Source of the DNA: Oscillospiraceae bacterium
GTDB taxonomy: Bacteria; Bacillota; Clostridia; Oscillospirales; CAG-272
Assembly (NCBI GenBank): GCA_015064725.1
Contig: SVRQ01000004.1
Coordinates: 38,338 to 102,337 of the forward strand
Direction: 5' to 3'
DNA: 64,000 nt
A program made the translations under genes and the position numbers. The notes beneath the pieces are model-generated. The model did no database searches, was not told the origin of the DNA, and saw only the letters and a list, made by a program, of their open reading frames with translations. Below are positions 1 through 8,853 of this stretch, piece after piece (within the stretch, counting starts at the first letter, position 1; the number at the start of each line of letters is the position of its first letter).

Positions 1-1192
1 GAAGCTCCATGTTATAATTGTAGATAATGGAGGTGAATGCTTCGTTCCCGATGTTTTTATCGAGGAACAGCTTAAAATCCTTTAAGTTGTTCTTTGTTGT
101 TTCCGCGTTTATCATCGAGTTCATCATATCGTACATAATCACGTTGGAATATATCTTGTCGAGCTCGTGAGAGGAGTTCTTTTCCGTGGATTCCATAAGG
201 GAGGAGATCACGGAGGACATATCAAGGGATTCTGCCTGTATGCTTATGGGGTAGGAGGAAAGCGTATCCTCCTGAACGCGGTTGATGTAAAGCTGAAGAC
301 CGCTGGAGATGGAGAGGATGAGCGCGATGCCGATGATACCTATGGAGCCGGCGAAGCTTGTAAGGATGGTACGCGCTTTTTTTGTCATAAGGTTGTTGAG
401 AGAGAGGGAGAGCGCTGTGAAAAAGGACATAGACGTCTTCTTTTCCGCTTTTTTGAGAGCTTTTTTCTGTGTGCGGGTAAGAACTTTTTCTTCCGATCTT
501 TTTATCTCTCCGCATTCAAAGGGGGCGGTATCATCCGTCATCTTACCGTCGAGAAAGCGGACTATGCGCGTTGAATACTGCTCTGCAAGCTCGGGATTGT
601 GCGTTACCATAATAACGAGCCTGTCTTGTGCGATCTCCTTGAGAAGGTCCATTATCTGAACGCTTGTTGCGGAGTCGAGCGCACCCGTGGGTTCGTCCGC
701 AAGCAATATTTCGGGGTCGTTTACAAGAGCGCGGGCGATGGCAACTCTCTGCATCTGACCGCCCGACATCTGGTTGGGCTTTTTGTGTATCTGGTCTTTA
801 AGTCCGACTTTTTCAAGAGCTTCTATTGCTCTTTTTCTGCGTTCGGATTTTGAAACGCCGGAAAGTGTGAGCGCAAGCTCCACGTTGGAAAGCACGCTCT
901 GGTGCGAGATAAGGTTGTAGCTTTGGAATACGAAGCCTACCTTATGGTTGCGGTAAGTATCCCAATCCCTGTCTGTAAATTCCTTTGTGGATCTGCCGTC
1001 GATGATAAGGTCTCCTTCCGTGTATCCGTCAAGACCGCCGATGATGTTAAGAAGCGTTGTCTTGCCGCAGCCGGAGGGACCGAGCACGGAAACAAACTCG
1101 CTTTCGCGGAAGTCTATATTGACACCGCGCAGAGCGTCAACCGTTTCGTCGCCGGTGCGGTACTGCTTTACGATATTTTTGAGTTGAAGCAT
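1..1192 (-). CDS. ABC transporter ATP-binding/permease fusion protein (MacB-like), C-terminal part outside window
   Basis: The gene runs off the left edge; about the first 397 residues are visible. Residues 1-225 form an ABC ATPase: Walker A GPSGCGKTT near residue 37, signature SGGQMQRVAIARAL, Walker B ILLADEPTGALDS and a switch histidine in MVTHN. After a charged linker of about 30 residues comes a transmembrane segment (AGSIGIIGIALILSISSG) and then the start of an extracellular domain. This fused ATPase-permease layout is typical of MacB/LolCDE-type exporters of peptides or lipoproteins in Firmicutes; the substrate cannot be told. The start ATG at 1192 follows AAGGAGT with 6-nt spacing. The gene diverges from asnA. 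Confidence 0.9.
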   Translation of the reverse strand, partial: MLQLKNIVKQYRTGDETVDALRGVNIDFRESEFVSVLGPSGCGKTTLLNIIGGLDGYTEGDLIIDGRSTKEFTDRDWDTYRNHKVGFVFQSYNLISHQSVLSNVELALTLSGVSKSERRKRAIEALEKVGLKDQIHKKPNQMSGGQMQRVAIARALVNDPEILLADEPTGALDSATSVQIMDLLKEIAQDRLVIMVTHNPELAEQYSTRIVRFLDGKMTDDTAPFECGEIKRSEEKVLTRTQKKALKKAEKKTSMSFFTALSLSLNNLMTKKARTILTSFAGSIGIIGIALILSISSGLQLYINRVQEDTLSSYPISIQAESLDMSSVISSLMESTEKNSSHELDKIYSNVIMYDMMNSMINAETTKNNLKDFKLFLDKNIGNEAFTSIIYNYNMEL

Positions 1193-1322
1193 AGGGTACT
1201 CCTTGAAAGTGTTAAAATAGTTTATTACAATATAAATATAAACCTATATTATTAACAAAGTATAAACAGAATACAATTTTTTTGAAAAAAGTGCAAGGCT
1301 TTTTTCTAAAATTATCTTTTTG

Positions 1323-1351
1323 TTGACATTTTTATTATATAGTGATACAAT
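1323..1351 (+). promoter_or_regulatory. asnA promoter
   Basis: TTGACA (1323-1328), 17-nt spacer, TACAAT (1346-1351), 35 nt before the asnA ATG. Near-consensus sigma-A promoter. Confidence 0.8.
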
Positions 1352-1386
1352 AGTTCATAATAAATCTATTGAAAGAGGCTTTTTTT

Positions 1387-2394
1387 ATGAGCAAGGTAAT
1401 AGTTCCCAAGGGCTACAGATCCCTTCTTGGTATGTACGAAACGCAGACCGCAATCGGTATGCTTAAAAAAATATTTGAAAGAAAGCTTTGCAATTCGCTT
1501 AATCTCAAGCGCGTTTCAGCTCCCCTTTTCGTTGACCCCAACACGGGTCTTAACGATGACCTTAACGGTGTGGAACGCCCTGTAAGATTTGATATAAAGG
1601 AAACGGGTACGGACGCCGTTGTCGTTCACTCCCTTGCAAAATGGAAGCGTATGGCGCTCCATACCTATAAATTTTCTGCGGGCGAGGGTCTTTACACGGA
1701 TATGAACGCTATCCGCCGCGACGAGGAAATGGATAACCTCCATTCCATATATACGGATCAGTGGGACTGGGAAAAGATCATAACGAAAGAGGACAGAAAC
1801 CTCGAATATCTCAAAGCAACGGTACAGAGCGAGGTTGACGCTATGTGCGACACGCTCGATTCCCTTAAAACTCATTTTCCCGAGCTTACGCTCAACCTTG
1901 AGCGCAACGTGAAGTTCGTTACAACGCAGGAGCTGGAGGATATGTACCCCGGCAAAACAGGCAAGGAACGCGAAAACCTTCTTTTGCAGGAATATAAGAC
2001 TGCGTTCATTATGCAGATCGGCTGCACACTGCGTTCCGGCGAAAAGCACGACGGCAGAGCACCCGATTATGACGACTGGATGCTCAATGGCGATATTATG
2101 TTCTGGAATGAAGTTCTCGGCTGTGCGTTTGAGATATCCTCTATGGGTATCCGCGTTGACAAGGAAGCGCTTGAACGCCAGCTCAAGGAAGCGGGCTGTG
2201 AAGACAGAAAAAATCTTCCTTTCCACAAGGCGCTTCTTGCGGATGAGCTTCCTCTTACGATGGGCGGCGGTATAGGTCAGTCCCGCCTCTGCATGCTCCT
2301 TTTGCAGAAGGCGCATATCGGCGAGGTTCAGGTATCCATCTGGGACGAAGAAACAAAACGTATTTGCAAGGAAAACAATATCATATTGCTTTAA
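1387..2394 (+). CDS. asnA: Aspartate--ammonia ligase
   Basis: ATP-dependent conversion of aspartate and ammonia to asparagine, releasing AMP and pyrophosphate; a cytosolic class II aminoacyl-tRNA-synthetase-like fold. The 335-residue protein matches AsnA length (about 330). Characteristic stretches are RVSAPLFVDPNTGLNDDLNG at the start, VVHSLAKWKRMAL, YTDMNAIRRDE, HSIYVDQWDWE-like HSIYTDQWDWE, and GGGIGQSRLCMLLL near the end. An in-frame TTG lies at 1369, but the ATG at 1387 is better placed behind AGAGG. It is monocistronic: its own promoter upstream and a strong hairpin terminator immediately after the stop. Confidence 0.95.
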   Translation: MSKVIVPKGYRSLLGMYETQTAIGMLKKIFERKLCNSLNLKRVSAPLFVDPNTGLNDDLNGVERPVRFDIKETGTDAVVVHSLAKWKRMALHTYKFSAGEGLYTDMNAIRRDEEMDNLHSIYTDQWDWEKIITKEDRNLEYLKATVQSEVDAMCDTLDSLKTHFPELTLNLERNVKFVTTQELEDMYPGKTGKERENLLLQEYKTAFIMQIGCTLRSGEKHDGRAPDYDDWMLNGDIMFWNEVLGCAFEISSMGIRVDKEALERQLKEAGCEDRKNLPFHKALLADELPLTMGGGIGQSRLCMLLLQKAHIGEVQVSIWDEETKRICKENNIILL

Positions 2395-2395
2395 T

Positions 2396-2425
2396 AAAAA
2401 AGTGTGCTGTGAAGCACACTTTTTT
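2396..2425. terminator. Bidirectional terminator between asnA and the GH13 gene
   Basis: Stem AGTGTGCT / AGCACACT with a GTGA loop, flanked by an A-run and a T-run, so it can work on both strands. An essentially identical copy lies at 25089-25120. Confidence 0.85.
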
Positions 2426-2457
2426 GCTTATTCAAACAAAGTTTTCAGTTGACACAG

Positions 2458-4050
2458 TCAACTATGTTCCATAACGTATATCGCCGCTTCGTATGGAGCG
2501 AAGATGCCGTCCTTATGCTCGGGATAATTTCCGAGAATGCGGCGCGCGTTTTCCGGGATGGCGATATCGGACTCTTTTTCGAAGTTGCAGACAACGAGCA
2601 TCTTTTTGCCCTCGTGCTCGCGCTCATACATAAAATAATTTTCTGCCTCTCCGGTAAGGTCGCGGAACGTGCCGCGGCGCAGAACTTCGCTTTCCTTGCG
2701 GAGCGCGAGTAGCTTTTTAAAGTAGCGGAGAACGCTCTTTTCTCTTGCTTCTTCCGCTTCTGCATTTATCTGTTTATAATCGGGATAGAGAGGAAGCCAG
2801 GTTTTTGCCCCATTGTTAAATCCGCCGTTTACGGAGGCGTTCCAGGGCATAGGATGGCGTGCGTTATCTCGCGAGCCGAAATTTAGACGGTCGAAAAGCT
2901 CTTTTTCGCTTAAAGTGTCTTTATATGCTCGGTAATATGCCGTTGTTTCCATATCGTCGAAATCTTCTATTTTATCAAAGCGGGAGTTCGTAACGCCAAG
3001 CTCTTGACCTTGGTATATAAACGGGATGCCGCGCATAGCGTAAAGCATCGTTGCAAACATAGTCGCGCTTTCGTAGCGAAGACCGCGGTCATCTGCAAAA
3101 CGGGAAACGCATCTGCCTTGATCGTGGTTTTCTATAAAGAGGGTATAGAGAAGATCGTTTTCCTGCGCGATATTCTGCCATTTTGAAAATATTTTGCCGA
3201 ATGAGGAAAGGGAGAATTCCTTGGGCTCGAATCTTCCGTTGCAGTTGATGTTGATGTGCTCGAACTGAAATACTGTGGAAAGCTCACCCCTGTCCTCGCC
3301 CGTAAGATTTTTTATATTCTCCACGTTTGCTCCCCAACATTCACCGACGGTGAAAAGGTGCGCGGTGTTATCTCTGCCGAAAATTTCGTTTATATATTCG
3401 TGAAGGTGCGGACCTTTATTAACTCTGTTGTTTTCCCAATCCTTGGAGATCATATCGATAACGTCACAACGGAAGCCGTCCACGCCCAGCTCCGTCCAAA
3501 AATCCACAACGGCTTTCATTTCCTCGCGCACACGGGGATTTTCCCAGTTGAGGTCTGCCTGCGTGGGATCGAAGCAATGCAAATAATATTGTCCTGCAGC
3601 TTCATCGTATTTCCAAGCGGATTCGCAGCACGCCTGCCAATCATTAAGGGGCTCGTCCGCCCAAAAATAGAAATCGCGGTATGGGCTCGTGCGGGAGCTT
3701 CTTGCTTCCTTGAACCAGAAATGCTCTGTGGAGGTGTGGTTTGGAACGAAGTCCACAATGACTTTGATGCCGTTTTTATGAAATTCCGAAAGCATTTCTT
3801 TAAAGTCTTCCATAGTGCCGAATTCTTTCTGCACCGCGCGGTAATCGGAAATATCGTAGCCGCCGTCGTTGTTGGGACTTTGATAGTGGGGGCAGAGCCA
3901 GACTGCGTTTATGCCGAGATCGACAAGGTAGGGTATTTTTTCCTTAATACCGCGAAGGTCGCCTGTGCCGTCATTATCGGAATCGTAAAAAGAACGGGGA
4001 TATATCTGATAAAAAATAAGGTCGGAAAAGCTTTTGTATTTTTCGGTCAT
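2458..4050 (-). CDS. GH13 oligo-1,6-glucosidase / alpha-glucosidase
   Basis: Retaining exo-alpha-glucosidase of 530 residues, no signal peptide, so probably cytosolic, acting on imported isomalto- or malto-oligosaccharides. All GH13 regions are present: DFVPNHTS (100-107), GFRCDVI with nucleophile Asp196, GECWG with acid/base Glu237, and FIENHDQ with Asp310; QADLNWENP is the GH13_31 signature. Val197 follows the nucleophile; in characterised relatives Val here goes with alpha-1,6 preference and Thr with alpha-1,4. The frame stays open far upstream, but ATG 4050 has GAGGTG five bases before it and a perfect promoter behind it. Diverges from the GH3 gene. Confidence 0.92.
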   Translation of the reverse strand: MTEKYKSFSDLIFYQIYPRSFYDSDNDGTGDLRGIKEKIPYLVDLGINAVWLCPHYQSPNNDGGYDISDYRAVQKEFGTMEDFKEMLSEFHKNGIKVIVDFVPNHTSTEHFWFKEARSSRTSPYRDFYFWADEPLNDWQACCESAWKYDEAAGQYYLHCFDPTQADLNWENPRVREEMKAVVDFWTELGVDGFRCDVIDMISKDWENNRVNKGPHLHEYINEIFGRDNTAHLFTVGECWGANVENIKNLTGEDRGELSTVFQFEHININCNGRFEPKEFSLSSFGKIFSKWQNIAQENDLLYTLFIENHDQGRCVSRFADDRGLRYESATMFATMLYAMRGIPFIYQGQELGVTNSRFDKIEDFDDMETTAYYRAYKDTLSEKELFDRLNFGSRDNARHPMPWNASVNGGFNNGAKTWLPLYPDYKQINAEAEEAREKSVLRYFKKLLALRKESEVLRRGTFRDLTGEAENYFMYEREHEGKKMLVVCNFEKESDIAIPENARRILGNYPEHKDGIFAPYEAAIYVMEHS

Positions 4051-4080
4051 AGGGCACCTCTGTAAAAACTCTTTACGTTC

Positions 4081-4109
4081 ATTATAGCTTGAATTTTGCG
4101 TGATGTCAA
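4081..4109 (-). promoter_or_regulatory. Promoter of GH13 gene
   Basis: On the minus strand TTGACA (4104-4109), 17-nt spacer, TATAAT (4081-4086). Consensus match. Confidence 0.85.
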
Positions 4110-4190
4110 CATCGGATACGGCATACATATGATAATGGTATATATATGATATAAATATGTAAACTTTTTGTTGAAAAAACGGATTTGATG

Positions 4191-4220
4191 TTGACAAAAG
4201 CGGTGCTTGTGATGTATAAA
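4191..4220 (+). promoter_or_regulatory. Promoter of reversed GH3 gene
   Basis: TTGACA (4191-4196), 18-nt spacer, TATAAA (4215-4220), back to back with the GH13 promoter. The AT-rich stretch between the two promoters could hold a shared operator, but I see no clean palindrome. Confidence 0.7.
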
Positions 4221-4283
4221 ATAAGCAGAGTGTAAACTCACTGATTTTCACAAAAACCTTGATGTGGTAAGGAATTTTTTACT

Positions 4284-7200
4284 ATGGCTATTAAATATCA
4301 GAATAATGCGGAAAGAATATCCCTTGCAAGACAGATCGCGGCAGAGGGCATTATACTCCTTAAAAACGAGTGCGGTATGCTTCCTTTCGGCAAAGAGAAG
4401 ATTGCTGTATTCGGCAGAACACAGGTAAATACGATAAAGTGCGGCACAGGCTCCGCTTTTTGCGAAAGCGAATACTGCGTAAACGTGCTTGAAGGTATGG
4501 AAAACGCGGGTCTTGACGTTGATAAGGCTCTTGCGGAAAAATACCGCGATTGGTGTGCGGTAAACTCTGTTTCGGGATTTGGCGTATGGGGCACGGGCTC
4601 TCACATTAACCCCGAGATGCCGCTTTCCGAGGAAGAGATACAGAGCGTGGCTTCCCACACGGAAAAAGCCGTTTTCGTTATCGGCAGAACTGCGGGCGAA
4701 AACGATGACAGCTCCGCGATGGACGGCGATTTCCGCCTTTCTCCCATGGAAAGCGAGCTGCTTGAAAACATTAAAAAATATTACAATGATATTCTTGTTA
4801 TAATAAATTCGGGAAACCTTATAAACCTTACGTTCACGGATTGCGAACAGGTTAAGGCTGTTATAATGCTCAACCTGCCGGGTATGGAGGGCGGCAACGC
4901 CCTTGGCGATATTCTTGTGGGAAAAGTAAGCCCTTGCGCAAAGCTGACGGATACTATTGCAAGAAGGTATAAGCACTATCCCGCATCCGAATATTTCGGA
5001 AGAAAAGCGGGTCTTATCCAGAACTACTACGAAGATATTTTCGTAGGATACAGATATTTTGAAACGTTCCCCGAGGCAAAGCAGAACGTGCTTTATCCGT
5101 TCGGCTTTGGTCTTTCATATACTGATTTTGAGAAAAATGTGATTTCTTTTGAGTGCGGCGGTATTGGCGGCATCGTGCGCGTAAAGGTCCTTGTTAAGAA
5201 CGTCGGTGAAAAATATGCGGGCAAGGAAGTTGTTATGCTTTACAGTTCCTCCCCCGAAAGCGCACTCGGCGCTCCAAAATACGAGCTTCGCGCTTTTGAA
5301 AAAACACGTCTTCTTGCCCCGGGAGAGGAAGAAATGATTGAGCTTTCTTTCCACGTAAACGATATGGCTTCCTTTGATGACACGGGCGCGCTCGGCAGAA
5401 AAGACTTTTGGACGCTTGCGGCGGGCAAATATTCCGTTTATTTCGGAAATAACGTGGCGGAGCTTGCTCTTGCGGGCGAATGGACGAACGAAAGCACGGC
5501 ATATATAAAAGAATGCATACATATTCCCACCGAGCTTGAAAAAAGACTTACCGCAAGCGGCGAATACGAAACGCTCGATGCAATAGAGCACGATATGTCC
5601 TCCGGAATTCAGATAGGTCCTATGGCACGTCTTACCGTGGAGGCGGACGAATATACGGAAATAAAAGAAAAAGCTTCAATTTATCATCTTAACGTGACAA
5701 CGGCGGGACTTTATACGCTCAAGCTTTATGCGGACGCTGTGCCGCAGCACGTATTCATCAACGAGCATCCGCTTGCTGCCTTTGAAAGCTATTTCGAGAA
5801 TGGCGGTGCGGCAATAATCCTTTCCCCCGGAACGAATGATTTTGTCTTTGTGGGTGAAAACAAAGCACCCGCGGTTGCCTTTGAGTTTGAAAAAGAGGAT
5901 GAAACCGTTCACGTGAAGGCGCAGGGAAGCTCCGTTCTTGAATGCGGTAAATTTACAGAGTGCGCACTCTACGTTATCGCACGCCAATTTGAGGATGAGG
6001 AAGGTCTTATCAAGCACGGAAGAGGTCTTTTCCGTATGCACACACCGGGCAGATTTGCTATGTATAAGCTTGAGGTGGAAAAAGCGGGCTTCTATGATTT
6101 TACTATACGCTACAGCACGTACCACGATGACCGCGCGCTTGAAGATACGTACAACTTTATGGTCTCCAACGTAACGCAGGATATTGAACACGTTATGCTT
6201 GAAAAGACTACAGAGGAGGATGCTCCGTTCTCCTTCAAGACAGCTAAACCCATCCGCTTGGCGCTCCCTGCGGGCGAGGCTTATCTTAAAGTGGTTTCCA
6301 AAACGAAGCACACGCCCCACCTTGCGTATATGGAGATAACTCCCAGCACGCGCGACGTTTACATAGAGCCCAAGAAGGAAGAGAACACCTCGGAAGGCGA
6401 GCTCGTTCTTGACGAAGCAACGCCCAAGGGCACCTGCTTCCAGAGAAAGCCGCTTCCCGAAATCGCTTCAAAATACGATTTCAGAAACGTGCTCAACGGC
6501 ACATTGACGATGGATGAGTTTGTAGCGGATCTTTCCGATAACGAGCTTGCGCTTCTTTCCTGCGGTAACAAGATAGGTCAGATAGGACGTATCTCCGCCC
6601 GCGGCATTCCCGAAGCATATTGGTCCGACGGCCCTGTTGGTTACAGACAAAACTTCACCGTTACCGTTTATCCCTCCAGCACGATGCTTGCTTCCTCATT
6701 TAACAAGGAGCTTGCTTACGAATTCGGCAAGAGCATCGGCTGCGAAGGCAATCTTTACAACATTGACGTTTGGCTCGCTCCCGCGATAAATATACACCGC
6801 GACCCCTGCTGCGGCAGAAACTTTGAATATATGTCCGAAGACCCGTTCATTTCGGGTGCTATCGCCTCTCAGGTCGTAAAAGGCGTTGAAGAAGCAGACG
6901 TTTCCACAACGGTCAAGCATTTTGCCGCAAACAACACGGAATATCAGCGTATGAAGTCCAACAGCCGCGTTTCCGCAAGGGCATTGCGCGAAATATATAT
7001 GAAAGCTTTTGAAATAGTTATAAAAGAAGCTTCTCCTATGGCTATAATGACGTCCTATAACCATATCAACAGTATCAAGGTCAGCGAAAATCCCGTGTTC
7101 TGTAAGAACATCCTCCGTGAAGAGTTCGGCTTTGACGGTCTTATAATGTCCGACTTCTCCAATGACTCCATCCACGTAAAGGAGCTTGCCGCGACCCAGG

Positions 7201-7346
7201 ACCTTAAAATGAACTTTGGCGACCCGAAGAGCGTTTGCGAGGCTCTTGCCGACGGTTCTCTTGACCGCGATGTCGTGCGCGATTGCGTAAAGCGTGTTTT
7301 AACGCTTATTGCGCTTACGGCGGTTAAAAATGAAAAGAAAAAATAA
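4284..7346 (+). CDS. GH3 beta-glycosidase with reversed domain order and two inserted beta-domains
   Basis: Predicted retaining beta-glycosidase of 1020 residues without a signal peptide. The part normally C-terminal in GH3 comes first: an alpha/beta sandwich (about 1-280; VIGRTAGENDD places candidate acid/base Glu139) ending in PFGFGLSY, then a fibronectin-III-like domain (about 285-400). Two beta-rich, PA14- or CBM-like regions (about 460-550 and 570-700) follow. The usual N-terminal TIM barrel is last (about 750-1010), with ISARGIPEAYWSDGPVG, KHFAANN and nucleophile Asp957 in LIMSDFSND (codon 7152-7154). This circular order is known in some rumen Clostridia beta-glucosidases. ATG 4284 follows AAGGAA. 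Exact substrate (beta-glucoside, xyloside or other) cannot be told. A hairpin separates it from the GH39-like gene. Confidence 0.88.
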   Translation: MAIKYQNNAERISLARQIAAEGIILLKNECGMLPFGKEKIAVFGRTQVNTIKCGTGSAFCESEYCVNVLEGMENAGLDVDKALAEKYRDWCAVNSVSGFGVWGTGSHINPEMPLSEEEIQSVASHTEKAVFVIGRTAGENDDSSAMDGDFRLSPMESELLENIKKYYNDILVIINSGNLINLTFTDCEQVKAVIMLNLPGMEGGNALGDILVGKVSPCAKLTDTIARRYKHYPASEYFGRKAGLIQNYYEDIFVGYRYFETFPEAKQNVLYPFGFGLSYTDFEKNVISFECGGIGGIVRVKVLVKNVGEKYAGKEVVMLYSSSPESALGAPKYELRAFEKTRLLAPGEEEMIELSFHVNDMASFDDTGALGRKDFWTLAAGKYSVYFGNNVAELALAGEWTNESTAYIKECIHIPTELEKRLTASGEYETLDAIEHDMSSGIQIGPMARLTVEADEYTEIKEKASIYHLNVTTAGLYTLKLYADAVPQHVFINEHPLAAFESYFENGGAAIILSPGTNDFVFVGENKAPAVAFEFEKEDETVHVKAQGSSVLECGKFTECALYVIARQFEDEEGLIKHGRGLFRMHTPGRFAMYKLEVEKAGFYDFTIRYSTYHDDRALEDTYNFMVSNVTQDIEHVMLEKTTEEDAPFSFKTAKPIRLALPAGEAYLKVVSKTKHTPHLAYMEITPSTRDVYIEPKKEENTSEGELVLDEATPKGTCFQRKPLPEIASKYDFRNVLNGTLTMDEFVADLSDNELALLSCGNKIGQIGRISARGIPEAYWSDGPVGYRQNFTVTVYPSSTMLASSFNKELAYEFGKSIGCEGNLYNIDVWLAPAINIHRDPCCGRNFEYMSEDPFISGAIASQVVKGVEEADVSTTVKHFAANNTEYQRMKSNSRVSARALREIYMKAFEIVIKEASPMAIMTSYNHINSIKVSENPVFCKNILREEFGFDGLIMSDFSNDSIHVKELAATQDLKMNFGDPKSVCEALADGSLDRDVVRDCVKRVLTLIALTAVKNEKKK

Positions 7347-7384
7347 ACGGATTTACGCAAAATTTTGATTTCCCCTAATAACGC

Positions 7385-7422
7385 AAAAACTCTCTTTGGC
7401 GATTTTCCCGAAGAGAGTTTTT
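7385..7422 (+). terminator. Hairpin between GH3 and GH39-like genes (terminator or attenuator)
   Basis: AAAAACTCTCTT / AAGAGAGTTTTT inverted repeat with a 14-nt loop, 21 nt before the next ATG. No separate promoter is obvious for the next gene, so partial read-through is likely. Confidence 0.65.
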
Positions 7423-7442
7423 GAAATATAAAGGAGGCAGAA

Positions 7443-8783
7443 ATGAAAAATATAAACGTGGATCTTTCCGTTAAAACAGGAAAGATAAAGCCGATGAATG
7501 CCGTAAACAACGGCCCTCTGGGTAACAGCGAGCGCGGAACGACCAATTTTCCCGATTACGCCGCACTCGAAATTCCTTATGCGCGCAACCACGACGCATC
7601 TTTTTATAGCGGATACGGCGGCGAGCATACGGTGGACGTTCACCGCATATTTAAAAACTTCGATGCAGACGAAAACGATCCTGCTTCTTACATCTTTGAA
7701 CCCACGGATATGTGTGTTAAAAACACTTTGGATGCGGGAACAAAGGTGTTCTACCGCCTCGGTGCTTCTATCGAGCACGGATACAAATACGGCACGTACC
7801 CTCCGCGTGATTTTGCGAAATGGGCGCGCATATGCGAGCATATAATCCGCCATTACAACGAGGGTTGGGCAAACGGTTTTCACTATGGTATCGAGTATTG
7901 GGAGATATGGAACGAGCCCGATTGCCGCAACAACGACGGCTCAAATCCCTGCTGGCAGGGAACTGACGAGCAGTTTATCGACCTTTACGAGGTTGCTTCA
8001 AAGCATCTGAAAAAATGTTTTCCTCGCCTTAAAATAGGCGGGCCTGCGTTTACAGCGCCCAAACACGCACCTTTTCAACTTGCCTTCCTCAAAGCGGTGA
8101 AGGAAAGGGAAATGCCTTTTGATTTTTACTCCTTCCACCGATATATGAAGCGCCCCGAGCAGGTCTTCGAGGCTGTGGAGCTTGCCAAGTCCTCGCTCAA
8201 TATGTTCGGTATTAAGAAGCCCGAGCTTATCCTTAACGAATGGAACTACATCAAGGGTTGGATGACTGACGAATGGAGATATTCGCTGCGTATGGAAAAA
8301 TCGCTTAAAGGAGCTTCCTTTATTGCGGGCGTTATGTGTACGGGGCAGGCAAGCGACGTTGATATGCTTATGTATTACGACGCGCGCCCCTGCGGTATGT
8401 GCGGCCTTTTCGATACGGATTCGCTTGATAGATTGAAGGGATATTACACGTTTTTGCAGTTCCGCGAGCTTGCAAGGCTCGGTAACTGTGTAAAAACGGA
8501 CGCGCAAAACGGCGATATCTACACCTGCGCCGCAACAAACGGTAATGACGGTGCGGTATTCCTTACCCGCTACGATGACGTTGACGAGGCGGATGACGAG
8601 GAAGTTACCATAAATATTGACGGCGTTTGCGCCGAAAACGGTGTAAACGTGGAACATTACCTTTTGGACGGAGAGCACGATTCGGAGCTTGTAAGGGAAG
8701 AAAGATTTTATTCACAGAGCTTTTCTCTCCGCCTTAACATGAAAATGTTCGATACGTATCTTTTGAAGATAAAGATGATATAA
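7443..8783 (+). CDS. GH39-like glycoside hydrolase (beta-xylosidase family)
   Basis: A clan GH-A retaining glycosidase of 446 residues, no signal peptide. WEIWNEPD (153-160) gives acid/base Glu158 and LILNEWNY gives nucleophile Glu266, with the spacing expected of GH39. The N-terminal KPMNAVNNGPLG stretch also fits this family; the last 90 residues form the usual beta-sandwich. GH39 members are beta-xylosidases or alpha-L-iduronidases; bacterial ones of this size are mostly the former, but substrate is inferred. Very strong ribosome site AAAGGAGG before ATG 7443. It lies downstream of the reversed GH3 and both may act on the same oligosaccharides. Confidence 0.82.
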   Translation: MKNINVDLSVKTGKIKPMNAVNNGPLGNSERGTTNFPDYAALEIPYARNHDASFYSGYGGEHTVDVHRIFKNFDADENDPASYIFEPTDMCVKNTLDAGTKVFYRLGASIEHGYKYGTYPPRDFAKWARICEHIIRHYNEGWANGFHYGIEYWEIWNEPDCRNNDGSNPCWQGTDEQFIDLYEVASKHLKKCFPRLKIGGPAFTAPKHAPFQLAFLKAVKEREMPFDFYSFHRYMKRPEQVFEAVELAKSSLNMFGIKKPELILNEWNYIKGWMTDEWRYSLRMEKSLKGASFIAGVMCTGQASDVDMLMYYDARPCGMCGLFDTDSLDRLKGYYTFLQFRELARLGNCVKTDAQNGDIYTCAATNGNDGAVFLTRYDDVDEADDEEVTINIDGVCAENGVNVEHYLLDGEHDSELVREERFYSQSFSLRLNMKMFDTYLLKIKMI

Positions 8784-8821
8784 AAAATGGCAGAGAATTT
8801 TTGAAATTCTCTGCCATTTTT
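8783..8821. terminator. Bidirectional terminator between GH39-like and GH29 genes
   Basis: Long perfect stem (AATGGCAGAGAATTT / AAATTCTCTGCCATT) bordered by A- and T-runs; serves the convergent genes on both sides. Confidence 0.85.
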
Positions 8822-8853
8822 GCAGTATGGTTACTAAAAAACACATTTGATTT

